64,000 bases of DNA from Treponema sp. (GTDB lineage: Bacteria; Spirochaetota; Spirochaetia; Treponematales; Treponemataceae). Both the position numbers and the translations under genes were made by a program. Below, piece after piece: positions 25,168 through 33,496 of this stretch. The notes under the pieces are model-generated. The model did not search any database. It was not told the origin of the DNA and was given only the letters and a program-made list of their open reading frames with translations. The stretch is taken from contig JAEDED010000002.1 of assembly GCA_016293495.1 (NCBI GenBank), positions 62,001 to 126,000 of the forward strand, read 5' to 3'. The number at the start of each line of letters is the position of its first letter. Position 1 is the first letter of the stretch.

Positions 25168-25195
25168 ATTATACAAATATTCAAAGTTTGTACAA
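25168..25195 (-). promoter_or_regulatory. Promoter of the TPR-M16-GT2-PlsC operon
   Basis: Minus strand TTGTAC (25190-25195), 16-base spacer, TATAAT (25168-25173). Confidence 0.65.
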
Positions 25196-25251
25196 ATAGA
25201 ATTTATCCTAAGGGAATAATCAAATTCCCTTTTCTATTAAAACTAAAAATA

Positions 25252-25260
25252 TGGTATAAT
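25252..25260 (+). promoter_or_regulatory. Extended -10 promoter of the sirtuin gene
   Basis: TGGTATAAT with the hexamer at 25255-25260; no convincing -35. A strong ribosome site GGGAGG (25282-25287) follows. Confidence 0.55.
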
Positions 25261-25292
25261 AGTTACTGAAATTTATATTACGGGAGGAATTT

Positions 25293-26048
25293 ATGGCAGA
25301 CGCACAAATTGATTCAAAAATCCAACAGTTACAGAAAATCATTGATGACTCAGACAACATCGTATTTTTCGGCGGTGCAGGCGTTTCAACAGAATCTGGC
25401 ATTCCAGACTTCAGAAGCACTGACGGTCTTTACAACCAGGAATGGAAATACCCGCCAGAAACAATCATCAGCCATTCCTTCTTTTATGCAGACACAAAGG
25501 AATTTTACAGATTCTACAGGGCAAAACTTTTACCGTCAGGCTTTGAACCTAACGCCGCACATTACAAGCTTGCCGAAATGGAAAAATGCGGAAAACTCAA
25601 GGCTGTCGTTACCCAGAATATTGACGGCCTTCATCAGAAAGCCGGAAGCAAAGAAGTCTATGAACTTCACGGAAGCACTTTAAGAAACTACTGCCAGAAA
25701 TGCCACAAATTCTATGATGATAAATTCATTGCCGCAAGTGAAAATGTTCCGGGTCAAATTCCTTTGTGCACTGAATGCGGCGGAATTGTAAAACCTGATG
25801 TTGTTTTATACGAAGAAGGTCTTGATAATGATCTGATTGATAAATCGATAAAAGCAATTTCTGAAGCTGACACTCTGATAATCGGCGGAACATCCCTTGT
25901 AGTCTACCCTGCAGCTTCTTTTGTAAGATATTTCAGGGGAAGATATCTTGTTCTCCTGAATAAAGGTGAAACTCAAATGGATGACGCAGCGAACCTTGTC
26001 ATCCATGAGCCTATTGGAAAAGTATTAAGTCAAATTACTTTGAAATAA
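25293..26048 (+). CDS. NAD-dependent protein deacylase (sirtuin)
   Basis: A 251-residue Sir2-family enzyme that removes acyl groups from lysines using NAD. The NAD site is FFGGAGVSTESGIPDFRS, the catalytic block is TQNIDGLHQKAGS followed by ELHGS with the base His, and the zinc ribbon is CQKC...CTEC. The Tyr/Arg pair that marks desuccinylase-type class III enzymes is not evident after GLYNQEW, so deacetylation is more likely. A strong GGGAGG sets the start. It is flanked by two divergent TPR paralogues, and its 3' end overlaps that of the convergent thrH gene by 14 bases. Confidence 0.93.
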   Translation: MADAQIDSKIQQLQKIIDDSDNIVFFGGAGVSTESGIPDFRSTDGLYNQEWKYPPETIISHSFFYADTKEFYRFYRAKLLPSGFEPNAAHYKLAEMEKCGKLKAVVTQNIDGLHQKAGSKEVYELHGSTLRNYCQKCHKFYDDKFIAASENVPGQIPLCTECGGIVKPDVVLYEEGLDNDLIDKSIKAISEADTLIIGGTSLVVYPAASFVRYFRGRYLVLLNKGETQMDDAANLVIHEPIGKVLSQITLK

Positions 26049-26640
26049 CTTCTTTTACGGCATTCAAAAGATCTGAGTATTCTGTAAATGCAGGGAACTG
26101 TGGATATTCCTTGATGATGCTTTCTGTTGATCTGAAAAGGAATCCGGCTTTTGAAGCCTGAATCATTCCGAGGTCGTTGAAAGAGTCACCGCTTGCAATT
26201 GTTTCGTATCCGATTGACTGCAAGGCTTTTACAGTTGTGTATTTGCTTTTTTCACAGCGCATCTTGTATCCTGTAATTTCTCCGTTTGGAGCAACTTCAA
26301 GTGTATTACAGAAAATTGTAGGAAGTCCAAGTTTTTTCATCAACGGACCTGCAAACTGATCAAATGTATCACTGATAATAATTGTCTGACAGTTAGCACG
26401 AAGTTCATCTAAAAATTCCTTTGCACCTGGAAGCGGATCAATTTTTTCAATTGTAGCCTGAATTTCTTTTAATCCAAGTCCGTGCTGCTTTAAGATATCG
26501 ATACGATATTTCATAAGTTTATCGTAATCTGGTTCGTCACGAGTTGTGCGGCGAAGTTCAGGAATTCCAACAGCGTCAGCAAATGCAATCCAGATTTCTG
26601 GAACGAGAACACCTTCAAGGTCAAGACAAGTAATATACAT
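26035..26640 (-). CDS. thrH: ThrH-type HAD phosphatase (phosphoserine phosphatase / homoserine phosphotransferase)
   Basis: A 201-residue haloacid-dehalogenase-family enzyme. Motif I is DLEGVLVPEIW, the DLEGV form typical of ThrH; motif II is IIISDTFDQF, and the C-terminal ASGDSFNDLGMIQAS is motif III/IV. Known ThrH proteins dephosphorylate phosphoserine and can pass the phosphate to homoserine, linking serine and threonine synthesis. GAGGA precedes the ATG. The coding end overlaps the convergent sirtuin gene, and no terminator is visible between them. No other amino-acid synthesis genes are adjacent. Confidence 0.9.
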   Translation of the reverse strand: MYITCLDLEGVLVPEIWIAFADAVGIPELRRTTRDEPDYDKLMKYRIDILKQHGLGLKEIQATIEKIDPLPGAKEFLDELRANCQTIIISDTFDQFAGPLMKKLGLPTIFCNTLEVAPNGEITGYKMRCEKSKYTTVKALQSIGYETIASGDSFNDLGMIQASKAGFLFRSTESIIKEYPQFPAFTEYSDLLNAVKEVISK

Positions 26641-26767
26641 AATTTATCCTCAATAGAAATGATTTTGACAAAAAGAATATATCATATAGTAAAAAGTCAT
26701 TCAATTATTTGAGGTTTTGATGCCATTCTGTCTGCTGCGCTATCCGAGACTAATTTATTTTGGAGTT

Positions 26768-26796
26768 TTGACATTATTTGTGTAAATAATTACAAT
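26768..26796 (+). promoter_or_regulatory. Promoter of TPR paralogue B
   Basis: TTGACA (26768-26773), 17-base spacer, TACAAT (26791-26796). The leader would be about 11 bases to the ATG at 26814. Confidence 0.7.
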
Positions 26797-26813
26797 TAAT
26801 ACAGAGATATGTG

Positions 26814-27653
26814 ATGAAATCTACACGCTTTATAATCTTTACTATTCTATTATTTATCTGTGCCTCACTTGTTTATTCCCAGACAGAAAAAATTCGTGAT
26901 GTACCAATTACTGAAGAACTTTCAAACTTTATCGACTGTTTCTACAACAATGAACTTCAGACACTTGCAAAAGCCAAAGCTCTTTACAGTGACTGTATAA
27001 CTTCGATTCCAGAAGTATTTGACGAATACCAAAAAGCTGTTCACCTTGCAAGATGTTATTTTTATTTTGGAATGTACACAATGGGTGAATATGATTTTGA
27101 TTCAGTTCAGAACATTAAAAGCATGACTGATACTTCTGATAACCAGAAAAACTTATCAGAACAGGCAAAACAGAGAAAAGAAAAGGCTGCTTCATATTTT
27201 GACAGAGCAATTGACCTTGCTGACAAAGCATTAAAAATCCGTTCTGGCTCTGATGCTTACCTTATCAAGACAATGGCATTATCTTCAAACTGCACTGTAA
27301 AAAACACAGGCTATGTAATCAGAAACGGCTTAAGCGTCGGTTCACTTGCAAAAAAAGCAATCAATAAAGATGAACTTAACGCAACCGCACACTACTACCA
27401 ATATGCACAGGACCTTTACGCTCCTGCATTTTTTGCCAACTACAAAAACGGTCTTAAAAAAATGAAAGAATTCAATGCCAGCACAACTCTCAGAAAAGAA
27501 AAGTTCGACCACTACTTTTTCATCACCGGAATGGCTTATGGTTACTACAAGCTGAATGACAAAGCAAATGCCCTCAAATGCTATAAAGAAGCCCTCAAGA
27601 TTTATCCTGGCAATCACTTTGCAATCAAAATGGTAAATGAATTAAGTGAATAA
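26814..27653 (+). CDS. Exported TPR-like protein (paralogue B)
   Basis: A 279-residue protein with a signal peptide ending LVYS-Q. It is the paralogue of 24273-25124 over its whole length, sharing the RDVP start, the HLARC-YFG motif, the NCTV-x-x-x-GYV motif, the YAQ-x-x-YAP motif and a C-terminal TPR (YGYYKLNDKANALKCYKEALKIYP). I start it at the ATG at 26814; a GTG lies directly before it, and only weak ribosome-site character (AGAGA) is present. It has its own promoter and a strong terminator, so unlike its paralogue it is not tied to an operon. Function unknown; location probably periplasmic. Confidence 0.76.
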   Translation: MKSTRFIIFTILLFICASLVYSQTEKIRDVPITEELSNFIDCFYNNELQTLAKAKALYSDCITSIPEVFDEYQKAVHLARCYFYFGMYTMGEYDFDSVQNIKSMTDTSDNQKNLSEQAKQRKEKAASYFDRAIDLADKALKIRSGSDAYLIKTMALSSNCTVKNTGYVIRNGLSVGSLAKKAINKDELNATAHYYQYAQDLYAPAFFANYKNGLKKMKEFNASTTLRKEKFDHYFFITGMAYGYYKLNDKANALKCYKEALKIYPGNHFAIKMVNELSE

Positions 27654-27690
27654 ATTCCCATTTTGACGATCCTTTAAGTCTTTATGAATG

Positions 27691-27730
27691 CAAAAAAAAA
27701 CTTCAGAAATCGCTTTCTGAAGTTTTTTTT
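27691..27730. terminator. Bidirectional intrinsic terminator
   Basis: A perfect 13-base stem: AAAACTTCAGAAA (27697-27709), loop tcgc, TTTCTGAAGTTTT (27714-27726). It serves TPR paralogue B and the convergent htrA gene. Confidence 0.92.
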
Positions 27731-27742
27731 ATTTTAATTCAT

Positions 27743-29233
27743 TTAGTTCTTTTTCCAAGAATTAGTTGTAATAGTTCCTGATTCATCCCAGACATCAAAC
27801 TGAACTGTCTTGATATTTGACCAGTCCATTGCAGCATAGAAATCTGCAAGGCTAGAAATTTCTTTTCCGTTAATGCCGGTAATGATGTTTCCGTTCTGAA
27901 GCTTGAGTGCTGATGCCGGCGATTTTGGAACGATGCTTGTTATTGCAACGCCTTTAACTTTGTCATCAACTTTAAGCTGTTTGCGGACGTCCTTAGTAAG
28001 AGGAATTGGAATCAAGCCCGGCCACAGCATTGAATCATTAGAAACATCTTCTTCGATTCTTTCTTCAACTGTTACGGTAACTTCAACTTCCTTACCTGCA
28101 CGAATAACCTTAAACTTAGCTTTTTCGCCGACTGGAAGACCTGCTACATCACGAACAAGCTGGTCAACAGACTTAATTTTATTACCGTTAAGTTCTGTAA
28201 TAAAATCACCTGCTTTAATTCCGCCCTTCTGAGCTGGGGCACCGATAAAGATCTGAGAAGCAAATGCTCCTTCTTTATCTTTAATTCCGAGTGATTCTTT
28301 GTACTCGTCTTTAATGTCAGTAAGACTTACACCAATCCAGCCGTAAGTAATTTTTCCGCTTGAAATAAATTCATCGATTGCGTGTTTAACATTGTTTATA
28401 GGAATTGCAAATCCAAGTCCGATGTTTCCGCCGCTGCCAGAAGCGATCCATGTATTGATACCGATTACCTGGCCGTAAATGTTTAGCAAAGGTCCGCCAG
28501 AGTTTCCCTGGTTGATTGCTGTATCAGTCTGAATAAAATCATTGATGTTTCCGATACCGTCACCAGAACGTCCTGTCGCACTTACAATACCCTGAGTTAC
28601 AGACTGACTGTAACCGAGAGGTGCTCCCATTGCGTAACAGATGTCACCTGCTTCTACACTGTCAGAATCTCCCAATGTCGCAAGCGGAATTGTTGCATCA
28701 TCTGATTCAAACGAAACAAGTGCGACGTCCATTCTTTTGTCTGCACCAACAAGCTTACCGTCAAATTCACGACCATCATTAAGCTTTACAGAAATTTCTG
28801 TTGCAGAACCAGCAACATGGTTATTTGTAAGAACGTAATAAGTCTTGTCCTTACGTCTGATAATTACACCAGAACCAAGTCCTGTTTCTTTATATTCTTC
28901 AGGAGCACTGTTTTTGTCCTGAGGAGCAAGTGGATCACCAAAAAAGAAGAAAGGAATGTCACCAAACGGATTTTTAGCACGTTTCTTTGTTTCAACAACA
29001 TCAATCTCTACAACCGAAGGAAGAACTCCGCGGCTGATTGAACGGTTAACGTCCTGTAGAGCTTCAACAATACTTAAAGAATCCTTAGAAATTTCTACTG
29101 AAGATTTAGTCTGTGCAAATGCAGTATCTGCACTGCCTCTGCCGTTATTTCCGTTAATTGCAAAGGAAATAAGAAGGAATGCTGCACAACCAACAACTAA
29201 GCTGCCAGCCACATACATTAATTTATTTTTCAC
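27743..29233 (-). CDS. HtrA/Deg-family serine protease
   Basis: A 496-residue periplasmic quality-control protease. An N-terminal hydrophobic segment (residues about 5-27) acts as signal or anchor. The catalytic triad is His in LTNNHVAG, Asp in RMDVALVSF and Ser in GNSGGP. Two PDZ domains follow (about 280-380 and 395-490), with GAPAQKGGIKAGD and PASALKLQNGNIITGINGKEI as binding-loop regions. The start is GTG at 29233, nine bases after AGGAGG. The promoter's -35 box is formed by the last codon and stop of the upstream map gene. DegQ/DegP distinction cannot be made safely. Confidence 0.95.
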   Translation of the reverse strand: MKNKLMYVAGSLVVGCAAFLLISFAINGNNGRGSADTAFAQTKSSVEISKDSLSIVEALQDVNRSISRGVLPSVVEIDVVETKKRAKNPFGDIPFFFFGDPLAPQDKNSAPEEYKETGLGSGVIIRRKDKTYYVLTNNHVAGSATEISVKLNDGREFDGKLVGADKRMDVALVSFESDDATIPLATLGDSDSVEAGDICYAMGAPLGYSQSVTQGIVSATGRSGDGIGNINDFIQTDTAINQGNSGGPLLNIYGQVIGINTWIASGSGGNIGLGFAIPINNVKHAIDEFISSGKITYGWIGVSLTDIKDEYKESLGIKDKEGAFASQIFIGAPAQKGGIKAGDFITELNGNKIKSVDQLVRDVAGLPVGEKAKFKVIRAGKEVEVTVTVEERIEEDVSNDSMLWPGLIPIPLTKDVRKQLKVDDKVKGVAITSIVPKSPASALKLQNGNIITGINGKEISSLADFYAAMDWSNIKTVQFDVWDESGTITTNSWKKN

Positions 29234-29293
29234 GTTTTATATCCTCCTGTACGATAAAAACGGACTTTTGAATGAAAAGTTCTTTCTTTAAAG

Positions 29294-29322
29294 ATAATAA
29301 AAAAAATACAGATTGGTTACAA
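29294..29322 (-). promoter_or_regulatory. htrA promoter overlapping the end of map
   Basis: Minus strand TTGTAA (29317-29322), 17-base spacer, TATTAT (29294-29299). The -35 is exactly the Leu codon plus stop codon of map. Confidence 0.6.
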
Positions 29323-30066
29323 TTTTGTTAAAATTTCTGTGTGATCTTCAAATACTGCAACAGTATGTTCTTCGTGAGCTGATGGAAGTCCGTCACATGT
29401 AAGTACTGTCCAGCCGTCTTTTGCAGTTTTTACATCTGCAGTTCCGAGGTTAATCATAGGTTCGATTGCTAAAACCATGCCCGGCTGAATTCTTGGATTT
29501 GCTCCACCCCAGTCAGGTACATTTGGAACACTCGGGTCTTCGTGAACATCAAGGCCAACTCCGTGACCGCAGTAATCGTAAACAACACCGTATCCGTGCT
29601 TTGCAGCGACTTCGTAAACTGCACGGCTGATGTCCTTGATTCTGTTACCCACACGGCATGCATCAATTCCAGCCTGGAGTGCTTCGAGAGTAACTTCGTC
29701 GAGTTTTCTTACCTTTTCTGAAACGTTCCCTACAAGCACTGAATGTGTTGAGTCAGAAATGTATCCGTCAAGATCAATTCCTACATCAATACACACAATA
29801 TCACCGTCACGAATAATTTTCTTTGCCGAAGGAATTCCGTGAATGACTTCTTCGTTTACGCTAATACATGCAGCGCCCGGAAAATCTTCTCTGTACCAGG
29901 CAGGAGTTCCGCCGTGGCCTATAATAAAGTTTTTGCAAAGGTCATCAACCTGTTTTGTTGACATTCCAGCCTTTACCTGTGGAATTATTTCTTTAAACAT
30001 TTCTGCAAGAAGATGACAGCTTTTTCTGATTCCGTTGATTTCATCTTCGTTTTTTAATCTGATCAT
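29317..30066 (-). CDS. map: Methionine aminopeptidase, type I
   Basis: A 249-residue MetAP that removes the initiator Met from new proteins. Metal ligands are visible: Asp in CIDVGIDLDGYISDST (two Asp residues), His in CGHGVGLDVHEDP, Glu in AIEPMI and Glu in HEEHTV. AWYREDFPGAACISVNEEVIHG is the conserved substrate-pocket region. The length is normal for type I without an N-terminal extension. AAAGGA precedes the ATG. It lies 63 bases downstream of the J-domain gene and probably shares its transcript. Its last two codons double as the -35 of the htrA promoter. Confidence 0.96.
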   Translation of the reverse strand: MIRLKNEDEINGIRKSCHLLAEMFKEIIPQVKAGMSTKQVDDLCKNFIIGHGGTPAWYREDFPGAACISVNEEVIHGIPSAKKIIRDGDIVCIDVGIDLDGYISDSTHSVLVGNVSEKVRKLDEVTLEALQAGIDACRVGNRIKDISRAVYEVAAKHGYGVVYDYCGHGVGLDVHEDPSVPNVPDWGGANPRIQPGMVLAIEPMINLGTADVKTAKDGWTVLTCDGLPSAHEEHTVAVFEDHTEILTKL

Positions 30067-30129
30067 TTGATTTTTCCTTTATGTTGTATATTCCCTATGT
30101 ATTATTTTTTTTGTTTTTACTATCGATGC

Positions 30130-30894
30130 TTATTTTACGTTCTGCAGAATCTTTCTGGATTCTTCCATACAGATAAGTGAAGTTGCATCGTCGCCGATTC
30201 TCTTGTAAGCCTGAGCCATTTTCTGCAGAAAAAATGCATCGTCCCTCGGACCAAACTCAAGGTCGAGTGCACGTTCCCACGCATCAAGCGCAAGTTCATC
30301 GTTAATAACGCCATCTAGTTTAGTGCGCAGAATATTTTTTGTAAATGCAATCACTTCAGGAAAAAACAGTCTAAAATAATTGTAACTTCTTTCCATAAGA
30401 ATAATCTGTTCAAGAAGAAGGAATGCATCGTAATACTCGCCGCGCCATACAAGTTCTTCGCTCAAGATAAAACCATAGTCCATAAAATTTTCTCTGGTGA
30501 ACCAGCGCTTAAGACTGAAGTCTGCATGTTCGGTATTCATCCGTTTGAACTCTGCAACCGCATCATCTTCACGGTCGTGCATGAGATCAAAGATTATGAG
30601 CTTGGCGCGGCTTTCCTGGTCGTTGCGGTTAAGAAGCCACTGGCGGTAATCAAACGATGAATCGTTTGCTTTTTTGAATATCGGGTTTACGTTGTAGGAA
30701 GAATCAAAAACCTCACGGCTTTTTGCATCAGAGAGAACTCTGTAGGCCTGAACAACTTTTGCAAATTCTGCAGAGGTTTTGTGAGTTCCAGATTTGTCAG
30801 GATGAAGTTCTTTTACTTTGTTGCGATAAGCTCTTCTGATTTCAGCAAGAGTTGCGTCCTGTTTAACGCCGAGAATTTTATATAAATCTTCCAT
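30130..30894 (-). CDS. J-domain co-chaperone-like protein
   Basis: A 254-residue protein with an N-terminal J domain (about residues 2-65): YKILGVKQDATLAEIRRAYR, then the HPD tripeptide in KELHPDKSG and an FAKVVQAYRVLSD helix. J domains stimulate DnaK ATPase. There is no G/F region or zinc-finger domain, so this is not DnaJ itself. The remaining roughly 190 residues are helical, ending in a TPR-like stretch (AQAYKRIGDDATSLICMEESRK). The expected leader is about 11 bases with no Shine-Dalgarno sequence. It precedes map. The client protein is unknown. Confidence 0.87.
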   Translation of the reverse strand: MEDLYKILGVKQDATLAEIRRAYRNKVKELHPDKSGTHKTSAEFAKVVQAYRVLSDAKSREVFDSSYNVNPIFKKANDSSFDYRQWLLNRNDQESRAKLIIFDLMHDREDDAVAEFKRMNTEHADFSLKRWFTRENFMDYGFILSEELVWRGEYYDAFLLLEQIILMERSYNYFRLFFPEVIAFTKNILRTKLDGVINDELALDAWERALDLEFGPRDDAFFLQKMAQAYKRIGDDATSLICMEESRKILQNVK

Positions 30895-30911
30895 ATGTGT
30901 GTACTTTTATA

Positions 30912-30940
30912 ATTATAGTTAAAAAAGGAATCTTTTACAA
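30912..30940 (-). promoter_or_regulatory. Promoter of the J-domain gene overlapping the end of usp
   Basis: Minus strand TTGTAA (30935-30940), 17-base spacer, TATAAT (30912-30917). The -35 is the Leu and stop codons of the usp gene. Confidence 0.7.
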
Positions 30941-31441
30941 ATGTTTGAACTGCTGTTCAATTTCGGGATCTTTTACGACAACAACAGAACATGGTGCGCT
31001 TGCAATAATTTCTCGGTTAGAAAGAGAAAGTGAACTGTTTGTATTTTCCCAGGAATAACTTTTTGTTGTTATACCTTTATCTCCGCCTAAAAGAAGAAGT
31101 TCAGCTTTAGTTTCTTTTACGCAGTTAATGACTTCAAGACAAACTGAACCTTTTCGAAGTTCCCCTTTTGTCTTTACACCTTTTGACTCTGCAAGCTTAA
31201 TGACATAATCAAGGTATTTTTCGCCGTCAGCTGTAAGATTAGTTTCGAACATTGAACTTTCTTCAGAAATAAGAAAGTGTCCCATAGTAAGGCGTTTAAT
31301 AGTCGCAGTATCGACAACATACACAAATTTAAGGTTAAGCTTCATCTGCTTTGCAAGGATAATTCCATACATGGCAGCATGAATCGAACTCTGCGAACCA
31401 TTTACTGCAACAACAATATTTTTAACAAGACTTACGCTCAT
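30935..31441 (-). CDS. Universal stress protein (UspA-like)
   Basis: A 168-residue single-domain universal stress protein. The start NIVVAVNGSQSSIHAAMYGIILAK has the usual first beta strand with the nucleotide-site residue (Asn where Asp is common), and the C-terminal LLLGGDKGITTK...SLSNREIIASAPCSVVVVKD corresponds to the G-2x-G-9x-S/T ATP-loop region, here altered, so ATP binding is uncertain. AGAGG precedes the ATG. It lies 15 bases downstream of the V-ATPase D gene with no promoter between, so it is the last gene of the V-ATPase operon. Confidence 0.82.
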   Translation of the reverse strand: MSVSLVKNIVVAVNGSQSSIHAAMYGIILAKQMKLNLKFVYVVDTATIKRLTMGHFLISEESSMFETNLTADGEKYLDYVIKLAESKGVKTKGELRKGSVCLEVINCVKETKAELLLLGGDKGITTKSYSWENTNSSLSLSNREIIASAPCSVVVVKDPEIEQQFKHL

Positions 31442-31456
31442 TTTATGCCTCTAGGC

Positions 31457-32077
31457 TTATTTGCCTTTTTTGTTCTTCAACGCTTTCAAAACGAATACGT
31501 TTTCGCGTTCACGTTCTTCGAGAACGCTTTCTATATATTTTACTGTTTCGCTAGTCTGTGGAATCACCATTTTATCAAGAGCATTAACCCTTCTCTGTGT
31601 TTTTTTAACTTCACCGGCAAGACGCCATACAATTGTTCTGATTGAAGCCATGTCGGTCAAAAGTTTGAGAAGTTCAAAGAAGTATTTAATTACCTGATCG
31701 GTTGAAGCATAAGTTCCAAGCACAGAATAGAAAAGCTGCATCTCAGGAAGTTTTACGTCGATTGTAGGAAAGTTCATACCACCGATAGTTGTAGATTTTT
31801 CCTTGATTGTATATTCGTATTTAACACCGTTTGCAATCTGTTCAACTCTGTCGCCACCAACCTGCATAAGCATTTTTTTCAAAGCAGGATATGCTTTTTC
31901 AATGAGAGCATCGATATCCTGTTCGAGAAGTTTTACCTTCTCTACCATGTGCATCAATTCCATTACAAGAATTTCGCGTTTCTGTTCAAGAAGTTCATAA
32001 CCGTCTTTAGAAATGGACAGCTGTTCTTTCAGGGAGAGAAGATTTGATTTTGTTGGTGCAACATTAAGTTTTGCCAT
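31457..32077 (-). CDS. atpD: V-type ATP synthase subunit D
   Basis: A 206-residue central-stalk subunit D. The hallmark pattern is a long coiled coil at each end: KLNVAPTKSNLLSLKEQLSISKDGYELLEQKREIL at the start and TQRRVNALDKMVIP...IESVLEEREREN near the C-terminus. It forms the rotor shaft with F inside the A3B3 head. The gene begins 3 bases after the subunit B stop codon. Length and motif order match the family, and the B-D order is the usual one. Confidence 0.95.
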   Translation of the reverse strand: MAKLNVAPTKSNLLSLKEQLSISKDGYELLEQKREILVMELMHMVEKVKLLEQDIDALIEKAYPALKKMLMQVGGDRVEQIANGVKYEYTIKEKSTTIGGMNFPTIDVKLPEMQLFYSVLGTYASTDQVIKYFFELLKLLTDMASIRTIVWRLAGEVKKTQRRVNALDKMVIPQTSETVKYIESVLEERERENVFVLKALKNKKGK

Positions 32078-32080
32078 ATT

Positions 32081-33496
32081 TTATGCCTTTACTTTAATGA
32101 TTCCTGATTCTACATCTGCTTCATCTTTTGGAAGATATTTTTCAATGTATTCAGGCTTGATGCGGACAAGTTCATCTTTAGGAAGAATCTTGAGCACTCT
32201 CCATCCGATATCAAGTGTTTCTTCAATCGAACGGTTTTCGTATTCACCCTGAGTAAGGAACTGCATTTCGAATGCTTCACCGAATTTGAGGTAAAGCTTA
32301 TCGAGTGATGAAAGTTCTTCTTCACCGATGATGGCAGCAAGGTTACGGATTGATTTTACCTTTGAGTAAGAAGCAAAGAGCTGGCTTGATAGGTTTGCAT
32401 GGTCTTCGCGAGTCATTCCCGCACCAATACCGTCTTTCATCAAACGGCTCAAAGAAGGAAGTCCTGCTACAGGAGGATACATTCCTTTCTGCGAAAGTTC
32501 GCGATCAAGTACAATCTGTCCTTCTGTAATATATCCTGTAAGGTCAGGAATTGGATGAGAAATATCATCGTTTGGCATTGTCAAAATCGGAATCTGAGTA
32601 ATTGAACCTTCAGAACCTTTAATACGACCAGCGCGTTCATAAATTTCTGCAAGGTCAGAATACAAGTAGCCAGGATAACCTTTACGTCCAGGAACTTCAC
32701 CGCGAGTTGTAGAAATTTCACGCAAGGCTTCACAGTAGTTTGTCATATCTGTCAATACAACAAGTACGTGCATTCCTTTTTCGTAAGCAAGATATTCTGC
32801 AGCTGTCAAAGCACAGCGAGGTGTAATGATACGTTCAATTGACGGTGCATCTGCAAGGGACTCAAACATTACTACTTTTGAAAGAACACCTGATTCTTCA
32901 AATGTATCTCTAAAGAAACGAGCAACGTCGTATTTAATACCCATTCCTGCAAATACCATTACGAACTGATCATCGCTTGAGCGAAGTTTTGCCTGACGGA
33001 TGATCTGAGCTGCAAGGCGGTTATGAGCAAGTCCGTTTCCAGAGAAGATAGGAAGTTTCTGTCCGCGGATCAATGTGTTCATTCCGTCGATTGAAGAAAT
33101 ACCTGTCTGGATAAAGTCTCTCGGATAAATACGTGCATATGGGTTAATCGGGTTTCCGTTTACGTTGATTTTCTGTGATGAAACGATCTGCGCAAAACCG
33201 TCAATCGGTTCACCAAGACCGTTAAAGATACGGCCTAAAAGATCCGGTCCAACACGAAGTTCAAGAGGTTCTTCAAGGAATTCAACTGTAGTTTCTTTAA
33301 GGTCGATGCCGGTTGTTGAACCGAAAATCTGTACGATTGCAACATCATCAGAAAGGTCAATAACACGACCTGTTCTTTTTACGCCAAAGCGGTCACGAAC
33401 AAAAACTGTTTCGTTGTAAAAAACATTTTCTGAACGCTTAACAACAACGATTGGTCCGTCAACTGATTTTACGCCACGATATTCTACGCCTTTCAT
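32081..33496 (-). CDS. atpB: V-type ATP synthase subunit B
   Basis: A 471-residue non-catalytic nucleotide-binding subunit B of the A3B3 head. It starts VEYRGVKSVDGPIVVVK and contains GRIFNGLGEPIDG, IQTGISSIDGMNTLIRGQKLPIFSG and LTDMTNYCEALREIS, all characteristic of B. As expected it has no intact P-loop; FSGNGLAHNRLAAQI stands in that place. The ATG overlaps the subunit A stop by four bases, and subunit D follows after 3 bases, so the A-B-D translation is coupled. Confidence 0.97.
   Translation of the reverse strand: MKGVEYRGVKSVDGPIVVVKRSENVFYNETVFVRDRFGVKRTGRVIDLSDDVAIVQIFGSTTGIDLKETTVEFLEEPLELRVGPDLLGRIFNGLGEPIDGFAQIVSSQKINVNGNPINPYARIYPRDFIQTGISSIDGMNTLIRGQKLPIFSGNGLAHNRLAAQIIRQAKLRSSDDQFVMVFAGMGIKYDVARFFRDTFEESGVLSKVVMFESLADAPSIERIITPRCALTAAEYLAYEKGMHVLVVLTDMTNYCEALREISTTRGEVPGRKGYPGYLYSDLAEIYERAGRIKGSEGSITQIPILTMPNDDISHPIPDLTGYITEGQIVLDRELSQKGMYPPVAGLPSLSRLMKDGIGAGMTREDHANLSSQLFASYSKVKSIRNLAAIIGEEELSSLDKLYLKFGEAFEMQFLTQGEYENRSIEETLDIGWRVLKILPKDELVRIKPEYIEKYLPKDEADVESGIIKVKA

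Noticed and set aside
27342..27617. 91-codon open frame antisense to TPR paralogue B
   Set aside because: Phe/Cys/Val-rich shadow with no ribosome site; the plus-strand gene has signal peptide, promoter and a paralogue.
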